Assembly: GCA_003952965.2 (NCBI GenBank)
Contig: RXIC02000460.1
Span: 123,095 to 187,094 of the forward strand
Direction of reading: 5' to 3'
Source of the DNA: Morella rubra
Taxonomy: Eukaryota > Streptophyta > Magnoliopsida > Fagales > Myricaceae
DNA length: 64,000 nt
Positions 48,687-59,659 of this stretch are shown piece after piece (position 1 is the first letter of the stretch; every line of letters begins with the position of its first letter). The notes under the pieces are model-generated. The model was not told where the DNA came from. It did not search any database and was given only the letters and a program-made list of their open reading frames with translations. The position numbers and the translations under genes are program-made.

Positions 48687-49745
48687 AAGGAGGGCTGGGA
48701 AGCTGCCTCCCAGACACTTAGAAGCAAACTGGAAATTGCCGAGCATAATTGCATACGCGCTGAAATTGAAGCAGCTAAAATGAGAAGTACATTCGCATCT
48801 CTTGTTGAACTTCCATTAGAATTCTAGTAGATAATAAATGAATATTAATTGTCTTCTTATTGTGCAGGTCAGCTGGAATCTGATGTCTCTTCCCAAGCCC
48901 GGAAGCTAAGTACTAGGGATGCTGAATTAGTTGCTGCCAAGGAGGAGGTATGTAATTATTCTTAACTCCATCCGGGACTTCCTGAACTGATTCCTCATAG
49001 AGTTGGAATCCTTTGCATATCCAACTTCCACTGGCTTCGGGCAGAAAGCATTTTAGCTACTGTTGGACTAAAATTGTCAAAAAAACTAGTCTCTTTTATT
49101 GGGGCCTTGAAGTTGTTATACTGAACTCTCTCCCTTCTGATAAGCAAATAGGTGACAGCCTGTTACATCTATTGTCATTAGAAGTTGCCAATCAAAATTT
49201 TGGACCAAGATACTGACAGACTTGTATTCTACGAATGGATTACGGGATCTCATCTTGCGAAATTTTGCACCTATTCTCTCCTTTTATCAAGAAGCTGTTA
49301 GAATATTTTGGTGTGGTGGTATTTTATGTTAAAAAAAGCCAGGAACCTTTCCCAACGGGGACAATGTGTGTAAAGATTTCTTGATATACTGTTTTACTTT
49401 ATATCTCTCTCAAATAAATCTTGCAGATCAGCCGCCTTGAAAAGGAATTTTCCTCCTATAAGGTTCGGGCTCACACACTTCTCCAAAAGAAGGAAGCAGA
49501 GCTAGTTATAGCTAAAGACTCTGAACAACTTAAAGTGCTTGAGGAATCACTGAAAGTATGTGCTTGTAGTTTCCTTTATCTTATAAGGAAATACATCAGT
49601 CATTATAGACATGTATTACTCATTGCCTCTTCTTTGTCCTGTTGGAGGCTGAAAAAGAAGTATTATCTATATCTGCAGAAAGGGATAGGGTCCTCCAAGA
49701 TCTTCAGGATACTTTGACTAATCATGATATAGAACTCAAAGAAAG
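47474..49745 (+). pseudogene. Captured fragment of a GRIP-type golgin (coiled coil)
   Basis: Five distinct exons with GT-AG borders, one of them present twice, read as the coiled coil of the plant trans-Golgi golgin GRIP: 47474-47592 and its duplicate 48273-48391 (KESKIAEMDAASSGE, RLRAS), 48678-48786 (EGWEAASQTLRSKLEIAEHN), 48868-48947 (LESDVSSQARKLSTRDAELV), 49427-49555 (ISRLEKEFSSYKVRAHTLLQ) and 49648-49745 (AEKEVLSISAERDRVLQDLQ). The frame is open through the joined exons. The C-terminal GRIP domain, which binds ARL1 at the Golgi, is absent, as is the N-terminus. Introns are retained, so capture occurred at DNA level. Whether it is transcribed is unknown. Confidence 0.8.
47889..47987. other. 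Assembly gap (about 100 N)
   Basis: Run of N lying precisely between two copies of the same 700-bp sequence, inside the CACTA element. Confidence 0.98.
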
Positions 49746-50139
49746 GTGTTGATGAAGTTGATAATGTCGTTTTGGCCTTTTCATTCAAGACTTTTTTTTT
49801 TTCCATTGCTTTATTTTATATGGAATTGGGAAAAAGGCTTAAGTGAGTTAAGTTCAGTTGCATTCTTTCATTTGCGAAAATTTCCTTGCCTTTCCACTGA
49901 AAGTTCTGGTCTAAAATCATTTAATGAAGTGTCTGATAAATGATGAATACATGATGCATGCGAAAAGGACATGCTGGTTTACTGTAATCAGGATGTTAGT
50001 TTTCCAGTGATCAGAACTTCTATTCTTTTCCATTGGATATTAATTTCCCAACGCCATTTGCTAATGTAAATTTAACAGTATTTGTTGCATGAGATATGCT
50101 AAACTTCCATGAAGTGTGGATAAATCTTCTTTAACTCTT

Positions 50140-50245
50140 CAATTCCATGTTTATTCCAGAGATTTGGTCAGTGTTTATTCCAGAGATTTGGTCAGTGTGG
50201 ATAAATCTTCTTTGACTCTTCAATTCCATGTTTATTCCATGAGAT
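50140..50245. repeat. Short tandem duplication inside the CACTA element
   Basis: CAGAGATTTGGTCAGTGT occurs twice in a row and the flanking GGATAAATCTTCTTT(A/G)ACTC block is also doubled. Non-coding. Confidence 0.75.
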
Positions 50246-50360
50246 AGTTTTTTCTTTCAATGTAAAAATCGTAATATTTCTACTTATAAGGCAACCATTG
50301 ATTGAACAAGAAATGATTGGGTGGTGATGTGGTTTTTCCTTTTAGTATTTCCTTGTTTTG

Positions 50361-50447
50361 CAGGACTCTACTTTTGAGTTTGAGAGGAAGCACAATAGGC
50401 CAGAGAGATATGACAGGAACCTTACAGAAAACACATTGAAGGCATAA
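50361..50447 (+). pseudogene. Captured exon of RLP24-like ribosome biogenesis factor
   Basis: After an acceptor TTTTGCAG the frame reads [20 protein letters not shown] then TENTLKA and a stop. This is the conserved middle of RLP24, the 60S pre-ribosome factor, in which family members continue with a Lys-rich helix. Only 27 codons are present. The piece lies about 600 bp after the golgin fragment and in the same orientation, so the element holds parts of two unrelated genes. Confidence 0.75.
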
Positions 50448-51755
50448 GAGATGGGGGTTGCAGTGACTTCTAAATAGAGGTATAGAATTTCCAGGAAAAA
50501 AATAAGCTATATGATGAGTAGCATTGGAGGGAGATCACCTGTTGAGACCTCCAGACAAAAAGTTCCACCATGATTTCTTGGAGGTGTTTTTCTAAGTAGT
50601 GTTTTTGTGTTCACTTGTCTATGTGTAACAATGTGTTGTTCTTGCTAAAACTGAAAATTGATATTCTATGTGGAGCAAATACATATTGTTGACGAAAGAT
50701 GGATACCAGACTGTTTGGACAATCTATGTTGTCCTCTATTGTAAGTTTGCTGCAATTATTAGGCTTCCAAATTTTCTTTGACTAGTATCTTCTTTTTAGC
50801 CTATTAAGTGTTTTTACGGTTTAAAATGAGATTTTTTGTGAGGCTTAGTCCATGGAGCGGAGGCTTGGGCCGATAGGCCCAAGTCGGAGTGCTCATGGAC
50901 AAGCCTGCCTTGATGGGGGTTCGGGGGCAACGCCCCCGAGGTCATTTTTTTGACCCGTTTTATCTAGAGTTGCTTATAGCCTTATATACAAATAGATATT
51001 TTGTTTACATAAATCTTTTGTTTATTTCTATTTCTCATGTGATATTTATTTTCTATTACAGGAATTCAAGATAGAGGATGTTGATGTGTCAAAGGAGGAA
51101 GATTTTAATTGGTCCTTGCTTATTGTGTTGTATTTGAATATTTTAGTTGGTCTTTCCTTATTGTTATTTTATATTAGAAATTTGTTACTTTTTAGATTAC
51201 TTGTAGAGATTCTTGTGTTTGTTGTAAAATATTATTAATCAATGATGAAGAGATTCTTGTTTTATTATCTTTGTTTTTTAAGTTTTTAGCTCTATTGAAT
51301 TATAATTATTGAAATAAATTTGTATTACCAATTAAAAAAGCATGTATAGGAAAATATAGGAAAAAATTAGTAGCGTTTTAAAAATATTGGCACATACCAA
51401 AAAAAAAAAAAAAACTGCAAACCTATAGCAGCGGTCACTGACCGCGGCTATAAGTGGAACCTGACCTATAGACCTATAGCGACGATCATATTAGGTCTAT
51501 AGGTGGTTTGTGACCGTCGCTACAGACCTTTAGTGCCAAAACAACGCAATTGCGCTCGGGTCTATAGTGGCGATTTCGACCGCTGCTATAGACTCGAGGT
51601 CTTCACCAGCGGTCACCCGAACCGCCGCGATAGACTTATGGCGACGGATCTATAGCAGCGGTCGAGACCGGGCTAAAAAACCGCTACTATAAGTTATAGC
51701 AGCGGTTTTTTGACTATAGCAACAACCGCTGCTATAGGTCCTTTTTTTTGTAGTG

Positions 51756-52247
51756 AGTGAATAATGTTATTAGCCCTGAACACCAGCATATACGTGCCTA
51801 TGTTCGGTCAAAGTCTTAAAAACTTACATGCTCTCCAAATCTCTAATTTCTAAATATATCACTCTCTAATGTGACTAAGAGATGTCTTTATAGGGCTCCT
51901 CAAGCGCTAACCATTCAAAAGAGCCTCTCTTAGAGTTTAGGATTCTATCCCTAAATCTAAGAGATTACATCCATATTCAAAAAACCTAATCCTAGATGAT
52001 TTTCAAATTGTTCGTCCTAGAGTTTAGAATATATCCCTAAAATTTAGAAGATTTAAATTACATCTTTTATTCAAATAGACTTTAGGAGACAATCCTAGAA
52101 TCTAGTATATTTGAATTACAAACCTTATTTAATTACTCCCCTCGAGTTTATCTCTAAAATCTAGGAGAATTGAATTCAAATAAAATAGCTTCTACTTAAG
52201 ATGGACTTCCCTAAAATAGTGCCACATCCAGCAACCACTAGTGTCTC
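51756..52247. repeat. Unclassified repeat with ATCCCTAAA(A/T)TCTA units
   Basis: 51930-52170 contains several diverged copies of GAGTTTAGGATTCTATCCCT and related words spaced 75-90 bp apart. Possibly LTR sequence. No coding frame. Confidence 0.45.
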
Positions 52248-52605
52248 TTGTCGCCGCCACCGCCTCCGGTAGATTTCTTCACTGGCCCCATGGCTTGTGT
52301 TGTGTATGGCTTCATTTTCACCATGCGCCTCACAAGCCTTAGCTTCTCTCATGCCTTGACTTTGGTGCCTCTACCTCGGTCTCTATCACAAAGGCTGTTG
52401 GGCAAGTACGCGGCTAAGATTCGAGACCCTACCCAACGAGGCTCGTATGTTTGGCTTGGGACCTTCAACACAGCCATCAAAGCTGCCAAGTCCTACGACT
52501 GAGTTGTGTTCAAGCTCTCTGAGTCAAAAGCCATCTTTAACTTCTCGCTCAAAGCTGGTAGCATTGGTGCAAGCTGTTTCATCGACCTAGTGTTTCACTG
52601 GCCAT
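52248..52605 (+). pseudogene. AP2/ERF transcription factor remnant
   Basis: The frame contains [20 protein letters not shown] then [14 protein letters not shown], followed by a TGA and then VVFKLSESKAIFNFSLKAG. These are the core of an ERF DNA-binding domain (usual form WGKxAAEIRD, WLGTFDTAExAAxAYD, AAFxLRGSKAxLNFP). The stop stands where the family has Arg or Gln (CGA or CAA to TGA). The first strand of the domain is decayed (SLSQRLLG in place of RGVRRRPWG). It cannot encode a working ethylene-response factor. Confidence 0.85.
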
Positions 52606-52632
52606 GGCAACGATCTCAGGAAGGCAAAGGAG

Positions 52633-52633
<1 letters not shown>

Positions 52634-52684
<51 letters not shown>
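52634..52684. repeat. GATA/GA compound microsatellite
   Basis: Six GATA units followed by about 15 GA units, directly after the ERF remnant. Confidence 0.9.
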
Positions 52685-52691
<7 letters not shown>

Positions 52692-52699
52692 AAAATGCA

Positions 52700-52935
52700 C
52701 GGTTGGCTTAGAGCAGATAGTTCATCATTTGTAACCATTAAATGTTGATTGCTATTGTTTAACTCTTAGTAACCAATCATCACGTTGCTAATATTTATAT
52801 TGCGAGCAAAAATAGCTATCATCTTAAATTCGCTGCTAAAAGTCTTATTAGCAACGAGTCCTAACATTTTGTTGCTAAAATTCAACTAGTCATAACCACA
52901 TTTGGTTGCTATAGCCCTTTTTTTTTTTAATTACT
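52700..52935. mobile_element. CACTA-like subterminal fragment
   Basis: Repeated words GTTGCTAA, TTGCTAAAA and TAGCAACGAG, ending TTGCTATAGCCC and a T-run, resemble subterminal repeats of a different CACTA family. The terminus itself is lost. Confidence 0.35.
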
Positions 52936-53100
52936 TCTAAAAAAAAACAAAGTCATGGGGATTAATCCCCGCATACAACCAAAATGATTCAGAACCATGC
53001 TCAAGTAAACGGAGATTGCCTCCATGACTAAACACTAAGGTGGCTGAACGAGTATGGATCAGACGCACGTTGGAAGCTCGCATGCCATACATTATAGTTG
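52936..53100 (-). mobile_element. Possible LINE 3' end
   Basis: After a T-rich run the plus strand reads AATCCCCGCATACAACC and GAGATTGCCTCCATGACTAA, similar in order and wording to 31410-31490 in the LINE fragment at 31330-31850. Too short to show protein homology. Confidence 0.35.
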
Positions 53101-53144
53101 TTTACTCTCCAGAGACTCTTTTAGTGGTAAAAGAAAGAGAACAG

Positions 53145-53366
53145 TTGGGGTTGACCTAATGGTTAAGACTTAAAGCTTTGGTGCTTTGCTCTTTTCAAGG
53201 TGTCAAGTTCAAAATCTCATAAATGCTACCAACCCTTTGGGACTACCCTAAAGCCTTTAGCCTGATAATTGTCCTATTTGTATGGGATGTGAGAATTGCA
53301 AAGACGTCAAAATTAGTCGAGGTACATGTAAATTGGCCCAAACATCTGGTTAAAGAAAAAAAAAAG
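53145..53366 (+). mobile_element. tRNA-derived SINE
   Basis: TTGGGGTTGACCTAATGGTT resembles an RNA polymerase III A box (TGACCTAATGG), and GGTGTCAAGTTCAAAATC stands at B-box distance. The body ends ATTAGTCGAGGTACATGTAA then TTGGCCCAAACATCTGGTTA and an A-run, as in a widespread plant SINE family. About 220 bp. The flanking duplication is not clear. Confidence 0.75.
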
Positions 53367-53570
53367 GATAGTAGGCATTACTATATATCTACCAACAAAA
53401 AAAGCTATTCAATCGGTCGTCAGTCAGAAAGAGAAAAGTCAATGGAAGTTACTGTTTTTTTTTTTAACTTGGAACACAAGCTTTACTCAGAAACAGGAAA
53501 AACAACATGGGAGAGGCATGTTAATCATGAGTCATCAGATTGTATTGCAATTAGGAAAGAGATTAGATAC

Positions 53571-54041
53571 TGATAGGGTAGGCTTTTTCAACCCACTTGG
53601 CATACTCAGCCTAAGTGAGGCCTAACGTGCTTAAATAAGGCCCAGCAGTAGAAGGCCCAAAAGTGGGTCCATGGGTAGATTTCTAAAGATCTTCTCGCCT
53701 ATAGGACCATGTCTCATTGGTCAAAAATCACGTCAACCTGCAGAGAGACTTGCTCCACTGATAGCCAATCAGCTTATTCCATTTACAAGGAGGAAAAATA
53801 TACTTATATAAAAGAGGGCTCCCTGGCTTAAAAAGGGGAAATGAACAGTAATTTATAGAACACATTTTTCTCTCATTTCCCATGATTTTTTTACAGAGAA
53901 CTGATTTAAGTTTCGGAGGCTGACTCATAAGGCAGACCAGCTCACTTTTTCCTCAGTTTTGCAGATTTTTTACTGTTCTCCATATTGGGTCTTTGGCTCA
54001 GCGGATTTCTGTGATGGCCGGTAAAAAAAATAGTTTCATCA
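53571..54041 (+). mobile_element. Gypsy-type 5' LTR
   Basis: A 471-bp segment begins TGATAGGG and ends TTTCATCA, with inverted TGAT/ATCA tips. A TATA box TATATAAAAG lies at 53805-53814. It is followed after two bases by a primer-binding-like site (54044-54060, TGGCGCTGTCTATGGGA), the usual start of many plant Ty3/gypsy internal regions. The 3' LTR is not in the window. Confidence 0.7.
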
Positions 54042-54463
54042 GCTGGCGCTGTCTATGGGAATGACAAAAAAATGGCTACCCAAGCATCCCTGGGCATTCC
54101 TATCATCTCGTCTTATTTTTCTCCACATATGGACAACTTTGTACAGAGCAAGATGAACAAAATGGGTGATTTTTCAAAACCCATCAAGTTCGTCGGGGTA
54201 ACTGAGAGATCTGGGCAGAAGCCCAGTGGATGTGGAATTTTTTATAAGCAAAACAGGATGATCAATGGATATTAGAATGGATTGATTTTGGCTTGCTCCA
54301 CAAAGCCACAACCCAGCAAATTCAATTTGCAGCACTTCTTCCCTGGCTATTTGTATATTTTCTAACAAGGGTTGATGCAGCATATTGTGTGACCCAATGG
54401 GGGCTCGCTAAAGAGTTTCAATTCAAAAGAAGTGACATTCCTATTTTTTCTCTTAGCCATGGA
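54042..54463 (+). mobile_element. Gypsy internal leader and start of gag, truncated
   Basis: A frame begins MATQASLGIPIISSYF at 54072 and another follows (ATTQQIQFAALLPWLFVYFL). These fit a gag leader but are short and broken. The sequence is cut by a CACTA terminus at 54464. Confidence 0.5.
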
Positions 54464-54620
54464 CACTACAACAAAATCAGGTTAACCCGACGAGCACTGC
54501 CGTCACCAAAAATACAAAGCCGTCACTAGAACCCTTCAGACATTACTTTTGGTCGTCAAGCCTTCGTTGTGGTTGTCGCGTGGCAATTGCCTTTTCCATA
54601 CAACCCTTCTCCTTCATTAA
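54464..54620 (+). mobile_element. CACTA terminus
   Basis: CACTACAACAAAATCAGG followed by ACCCGACGAGCACTGCCGTC and GCCGTCACTAGAAC words is a typical CACTA end with subterminal repeats of a family different from that at 46685-51755. No matching right end was found. Confidence 0.6.
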
Positions 54621-55048
54621 CAATAGGTTATTTATGTCAATGATAAAATATGTTAGGAGAAAAATAGTCAATCTTTATTGATTGCCTGGTAACCAACGAC
54701 GTTAGTTTGTTAAGAATGAACACCTTATTCGCCATATGCACAAAAATAGTAAAACCAACCAGATAATCCATTTCAAATAGAGAGAGACAACAATTCATAT
54801 AAAATTTACATTTTCATAAATGTTTGTACAAAGACTTATGAAACAGGACACAAGACTTTACAAAATTCAAAACTTTACAAATAAATATCTATCACCATAG
54901 CAGGAAACAAACACAGAAAACCCATTCCATAAAGATCTTTACAAATAAAAATCTGTAACAACTACGCCCAAAAATCCAGATCTACAACCCAAAAATACAG
55001 ATCTACAACAAACCCAAGAAAAAAAAAATCTACAATGAATAAACAACT
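54621..55048. other. 3' flank of the amino acid permease, nothing recognised
   Basis: A-rich on the plus strand, with repeats of ACAAATAAA(T/A)ATCT and AAAAATCCAGATCTACAAC. Probably contains the 3' untranslated region of the minus-strand permease. Confidence 0.45.
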
Positions 55049-57381
55049 TTACAAAACTAGGACTTCACAAACTGCGGCAAGATCCATAACAAACATGCCA
55101 AAAGAAAATCTGCAACAAAACCAGAAAAAAAAAAAAAAAAAAGATCGGCAACAACAGAGGATTTCACAAATTGAAGCCTCATCTCCATAGTCTGGCAGGA
55201 GGGGATCATAAGACCCACGAATAAAAGTGACAACAATTTTGGCAGCAATGGAAGCTATGGTAAGGACGAGGCCCCCGATAATCACGATTTGAGCGCAAAG
55301 CCACTTTCCGCGATACTTTTGTTTCTCCTTCTTGTACATCTCCAAGGGGAAGTAAATTCCGAGAAACCAAAACGCGACACCATCAACAAGTACTTGAAGA
55401 GAGTCGTTATAGAACGCTAAAAACATTGACATCACAGTGGTTGTGATCACAAAACTGCTCCTGCAAACCAATCGCAAGAGGTTTGTTTTGAAGGAGAAAC
55501 ATGGGATCGGGATTTCAATGTCTTTGGTGGCGAATTCGCAATTTGTGACTGCTCCTCCTATGAACTTCTCAACCATGGCGAACATGGGTTGGGAAAAAAT
55601 TTGGTATGCACCAACAGAGTTGATTAGCATGGCAAGACTTGCTATGTCAAGCAGCCAATATGGATTCCACAAGAAGTAGAAGATGCTATAAGTGAATTTC
55701 TCTCCAAAAGCAGCATAACCCAGGCCGCCAAAGACAAGATAGACAGAGGTTGTGGCTACAAGACTTAATTTGGTGGCCTTCTTCATGATCTTATTGGCGC
55801 CGTCTGACTGTGGGGATTCAATTGCATCCTGTTTTTGTTTTTTGTTTTTTGTTTTTTTATCCCGTTAATAAAACGTGAAAGAAAAAGATTTGATCTAATT
55901 TATAAACCTTCGACAAAGACATACCTCAATGTCTACCAGCACACTGAAGAAATCGTATGCAATAGCTATGTCCCCAGTGCTTTAAAGATCCCCCAGATCT
56001 TTTTGGCTCGAGTTACGGTGCCGAGGCTCATTCCACCCGCACTTCCCTTGACCATTCCATTTTCTGGTAATTGATAAAAGGCAAAATAAAGGTGAGGTTA
56101 GTGTTGCAAGAACCAATTAGTACTCCTCCAAAATAAGTCAAGATTCGAAACAAAAAGTCAAAAATAGTTATAAAAATTTGTAGGATGGACCTGTAACTCT
56201 ACCGATGGTAAGGCCAACACCAATTGCTGAAAAAATTATGAACGTCACAACTGAGAGACTGGAGAGCCACCCCAACTGATCAAAGTCGGGAATTTGCGAG
56301 AAAAATATTTGAATCACGCCGGCTACAATGTTATATGGTTTCCGATAAACTCGACATGTACGCTTGCGACTATGGTGGCAGGCATACCGTATCAGGTCCC
56401 TGCATGGGATTGAAACACAAAGGACCAATTAGCGCCCAGATCAGTTCCAAACAGCACTATTAACATTCATAAACCAAATCAGTTCAATCGTTGTCTCATT
56501 TCAAACTTACGTCATCCTGAATGCCGCTTCTTGTGTGTATTTACTGGCAACGACAAGAAGATTCAGGTACTGAACTACAAAACATACGATGGCATGTCTT
56601 CTACCTAGAAAATTACAACCACCCAAAAAGATCAGAGTCCAGATCTAGTTTATGGAAGCAGCCACTTAGATATAATTTCACTACGAAATGAAAAGAAGCT
56701 AGTTGAGACTACCAAGGTTGGATTCAACGACGTCCATATAACTATTTTTCTTTCCAGTGACGGTATTTTTCCCGGGACGGTTGAGGAGGAACCTGGAGGT
56801 GTAGTAAGCCAGGAAGGAGAAACAGATAATCGCGGCGGGACCTGCAACCCATCCAAGCTGAGCCATGCTCTCACCCATCGACAGCATCCCTGACCCAACT
56901 ACACTAGTCGTTATGAGAGCACATGTGCTCCAAATCCTGCAGGTTGAGGAAGTTACGTTAATTAAAGACAAAGGAAGAAGAAGAATAAACACTATATTTT
57001 AATGTGGTTTGACAAGATTGCCCGAGTTCGTGGGTACGTAGAAACTAGAAAGAATGTTTTCTTCTCCACTAGAATCAATGGAACTCTCTTTGAGACCTCT
57101 CTCTCCATCTCACCCTCTAAGCCCTAGATCTTTTAATCCTCCAAAGAAGAGAGTACCTAATCCCAATAAAAAAATAAAAAAACTCTGGATTCCAATTCTA
57201 CGAGGACTAGCATTTTAAAAGAACCAACAACGACTGAAAGATACAAGTTACCTGTTCTCTTGGATTGGCCATCAACAGCTCTCTTGGGACCTTGGCCATC
57301 GTTGTCCAAGCCCTCGGAGCTGCCAAGTGGGAGCCTAACGTCGCCGGAAAGCAGGTCAGTAGTGGCAGTATCCCTAACCAT
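55049..57381 (-). pseudogene. Amino acid permease (AAP family), six exons with two frame breaks
   Basis: AAPs are proton-coupled plasma-membrane importers with about 10-11 membrane segments. Exons on the minus strand: 57381-57252 (MVRDTATTDLL to DGQSKRT), 56936-56713 (STCALITTSVVGSGMLSMGE, AQLGWVAGPAAIICFSFLAY), 56604-56511 (VVQYLNLLVVASKYT), 56399-56191 (GVIQIFFSQIPDFDQLGWLS), 56063-55925 (MSLGTVTRAKKIWGIFKALG) and 55828-55049 (DAIESPQSDG, MKKATKLSLVATTSVYLVFG, GYAAFGE, WLLDIASLAMLINSVGAYQI). Splice phases agree except at two places: exon 2 starts one base short, and exon 5 has lost one G near 55973, where GTVTRAK...ALG runs into a stop while the next frame continues DIAIAYDFFSVLVDIE. The C-terminus has about 40 odd residues with a Phe run from an A-tract. 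Otherwise well preserved, so the breaks may be sequence errors. Confidence 0.85.
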
Positions 57382-59089
57382 TTTAGTTTTCAAAGGCGAC
57401 CAAGAATCCAAGATAAAAACCTTTTGCAAAGATATTGACAGAAACTGAGATTGGCAGAACTCCCGGCCGTTACATAAACCCACAGTATGTGATGTCAATT
57501 GTTTTAGCGGTTTATAACGACTCTCTTCAACTTGTTGATAGTATCGTGTTTTGCGTTTTGGTGTCGCACTTTTCCTACCCGTTTCTATTTGCTTAACCTC
57601 CAAGTCATCAACTCGTTTAGATTCTCTCCTGAAACACACTATTTGCTTAACCTCGAGTCATCGACTTGTTGAATCACATAGAGCTGATATGAAGATTCCA
57701 CCTCCGAATTAGGCTCCAGCTTAGCATAATACAGCTCATCAGAATACAGCTCACCAGAGCCCAGAATGTTCTACTGCATTCCTAGATGATTCTACCGTCA
57801 TAACAAATTCTATTTGTACAAATATTCCCCCTTGAAAATAGGACAGTTAGTTACTGCATCATTATAAAGTGCTTGGCAATGTATACGTATGTCGTGGCTG
57901 GCTTATTTGTTTTCAATCGTAATAGGATACAAAATTCACAAAATTAACATTTAAATTCTCAAAAAATTCAATATAATTATTAATATCTTTTAAATAAATT
58001 TCAAAAAAAAATTTCACACAAATTTTAATATCATTTTTTATAAAAATGTTAACACAAATATTCTATATTCAATACATTTTTACCGAATTCTATTATTTTT
58101 TATTAAAAAATTACAAATTTTTTTTCTTTACAATTTTTTTTACAAACTCCAATAAAAATCAAATATCTTTAATACTTTTCACTAACTCTTACATATAAAA
58201 CTTATAGAAGTTCAATTTATATAAATATTTACAATTATCTCAAAAATCCTAAAAATCCTAAAAGAATTCATAAAATGAACATAGCCGCATCCCAATTGGA
58301 ACCTGACTTGGGTTGGGCGCCTAGACATCAAAATCGTAACTCATATGCTTGCTTAATTTGTAATCTGATTTTGAAATATCATTATTGGCTAGAAAAAAAG
58401 AAGAAAGAAAGAGAATATTTGCAATAATCAAGCTGCCGCCACGTCGACACCTGTCCACCCAGTGATGTAACATTGTGACATCTATGCATACCTAAGCAGC
58501 ATTATATAAAGGCTAAATTATTTTGCCGGTCCTTGGTGTTTGCGTGATTCCTAGATTAGTTCTTATGGTAAATTTTTTTTTTTCCACGGACTACCCTACG
58601 GTTCTGACCAATTCCTATTTTAGTTCTTCCGTTCATTGATTGTCGATGTAGTTAACGACTATCACATCACACCCAATTAAAATCAGACACACGAAAAATA
58701 AAATTAAAAAATCCACTTTGTAAATCCCTTGGATGTTGATTGGACTCCCCCAGGACAAAATCTCCACTTCGCGAACCAAAAACAACCCTAAGTAGCGGAA
58801 CCTTAGATCTGCAGCCTACCCCAAACGATGTCGTTTAAGAACATATATAGCCATCGGAATTTAGCTTTGTCGCCAAGTCTCTCTGTTTGCCGAAGCTCCT
58901 AAACCCTCAAATGGGTTATCTGAGAAGATATTCAAAGACCCTGAAGCCACTCAAATACAGCTCTCTCACACATGCTCCTTCTAAATTTGGCCCATTTCCT
59001 CTTATTCAATGGCAACCCGCTATCTATCAGAGTTAATACCAATCAATTTGGTTCTAGCCATGAATTTAGTTTTCATTCTCACCAAAACA
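57382..59089. other. Intergenic; reverse copy of the AT-rich repeat at 57925-58285
   Basis: The permease promoter should lie in the first few hundred bases. 57925-58285 carries TTTTAATATC and CACAAATTTTAATATC words, the reverse of the AT-rich repeat at 4625 and 30095. 58515-58690 (TTTGCCGGTCCTTGGTGTTT) resembles one arm of a small MITE, but the partner arm is missing. 58910-59040 has a short coding-like frame (MGYLRRYSKTLKPLKYSS) that could belong to the following pseudogene or be chance. Confidence 0.4.
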
Positions 59090-59626
59090 GTGAAGAGAAT
59101 GTAGAGAAAGCTTCTGCAACGAAGAGAGATTACAACTTCATCTACGAGCTCGAATCTCATACATTTGATGCTCAACGAGTAGAATTCACATTTTTTATCC
59201 CTACTATCGCCCCGTCATTCAATGCTCTACCCTCAAATAGTTGAAATTGCAGCTGTTTTGCGAGTGGCATCAAATTCTTGTGGGTGGCGCGCGGTGAGAC
59301 ATGTAGGCTGAAGGAATTTGTGGTGATATCAGGTCAATAGTGCCTTGGTGCCACCAATTGAGAGTGCTCTCTCATTCTTCTATGGGGAGTTTGGAATTCA
59401 ATTTAAAAAGGTGTGTTTTGTGGCGTTCCTTTTCTCACCTTCCCCAAAACAGTTAGCAGATCAACCCCAAAACAATAGGCTAATTGTGGAGGATTGGAAG
59501 TCCGGCTGGAGGGTGAAGCAAGATGTGGGAGAAGACAAGTTAGCGACAAGAGAGGAAATTTCAGGGCTGGTGCAGAAGTTTATGGATCTGGAAAATAATG
59601 AAGTGAAAGAAATGAGGAGAAGATGA
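59090..59626 (+). pseudogene. UDP-glycosyltransferase (UGT87-like) remnant
   Basis: Plant UGTs move sugar from UDP-sugars to small molecules. The frames, broken by shifts, read in order YELESHTFDAQRVEFTFFIP, SGIKFLWVARGETCRLKE, VPWCHQLRVLSHSSMG, then WNSI and KGVFCGVPFLTFP of the PSPG donor-binding box, then ADQPQNNRLIVEDWKSGWRV and TREEISGLVQKFMDLE. About 24 bases that should encode GFWTHCGW, including the His of the PSPG box, are missing. Stops and at least four frame changes exclude activity. The N-terminal acceptor half is mostly gone. Confidence 0.8.
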
Positions 59627-59659
59627 AGTGTCTGATTTTAACGTGTGTAATACTAATTA

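Larger units (their letters stand above)
46685..51755. mobile_element. CACTA-type element (about 5.07 kb) carrying fragments of two host genes
   Basis: The left end is CACTGCAAAAAAAGG and the right end, read on the other strand, is CACTACAAAAAAAAGG. Both are followed inward by 250-350 bp of subterminal words such as TAGCG(G/A)C and CTATAGCAGCGG in both orientations, as in En/Spm-CACTA elements. The interior has no recognisable transposase. It holds intron-containing pieces of a GRIP golgin gene and an exon of RLP24. 51060-51250 is shared with another CACTA relic at 3020-3240. The expected 3-bp target duplication is not evident (GTA on the left, AGT on the right), so ends may be eroded or derive from two elements. 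A GC hairpin, CGGGGGCAACGCCCCCG, lies at 50922-50938. Confidence 0.7.

Noticed and set aside
46685..51755. Native GRIP golgin gene
   Set aside because: N-terminal and GRIP domain exons are missing, an RLP24 exon follows, and CACTA-like ends bracket the set.
53145..53220. Possible tRNA gene
   Set aside because: A- and B-box-like words are present, but the cloverleaf stems do not pair and the sequence continues into a SINE body.
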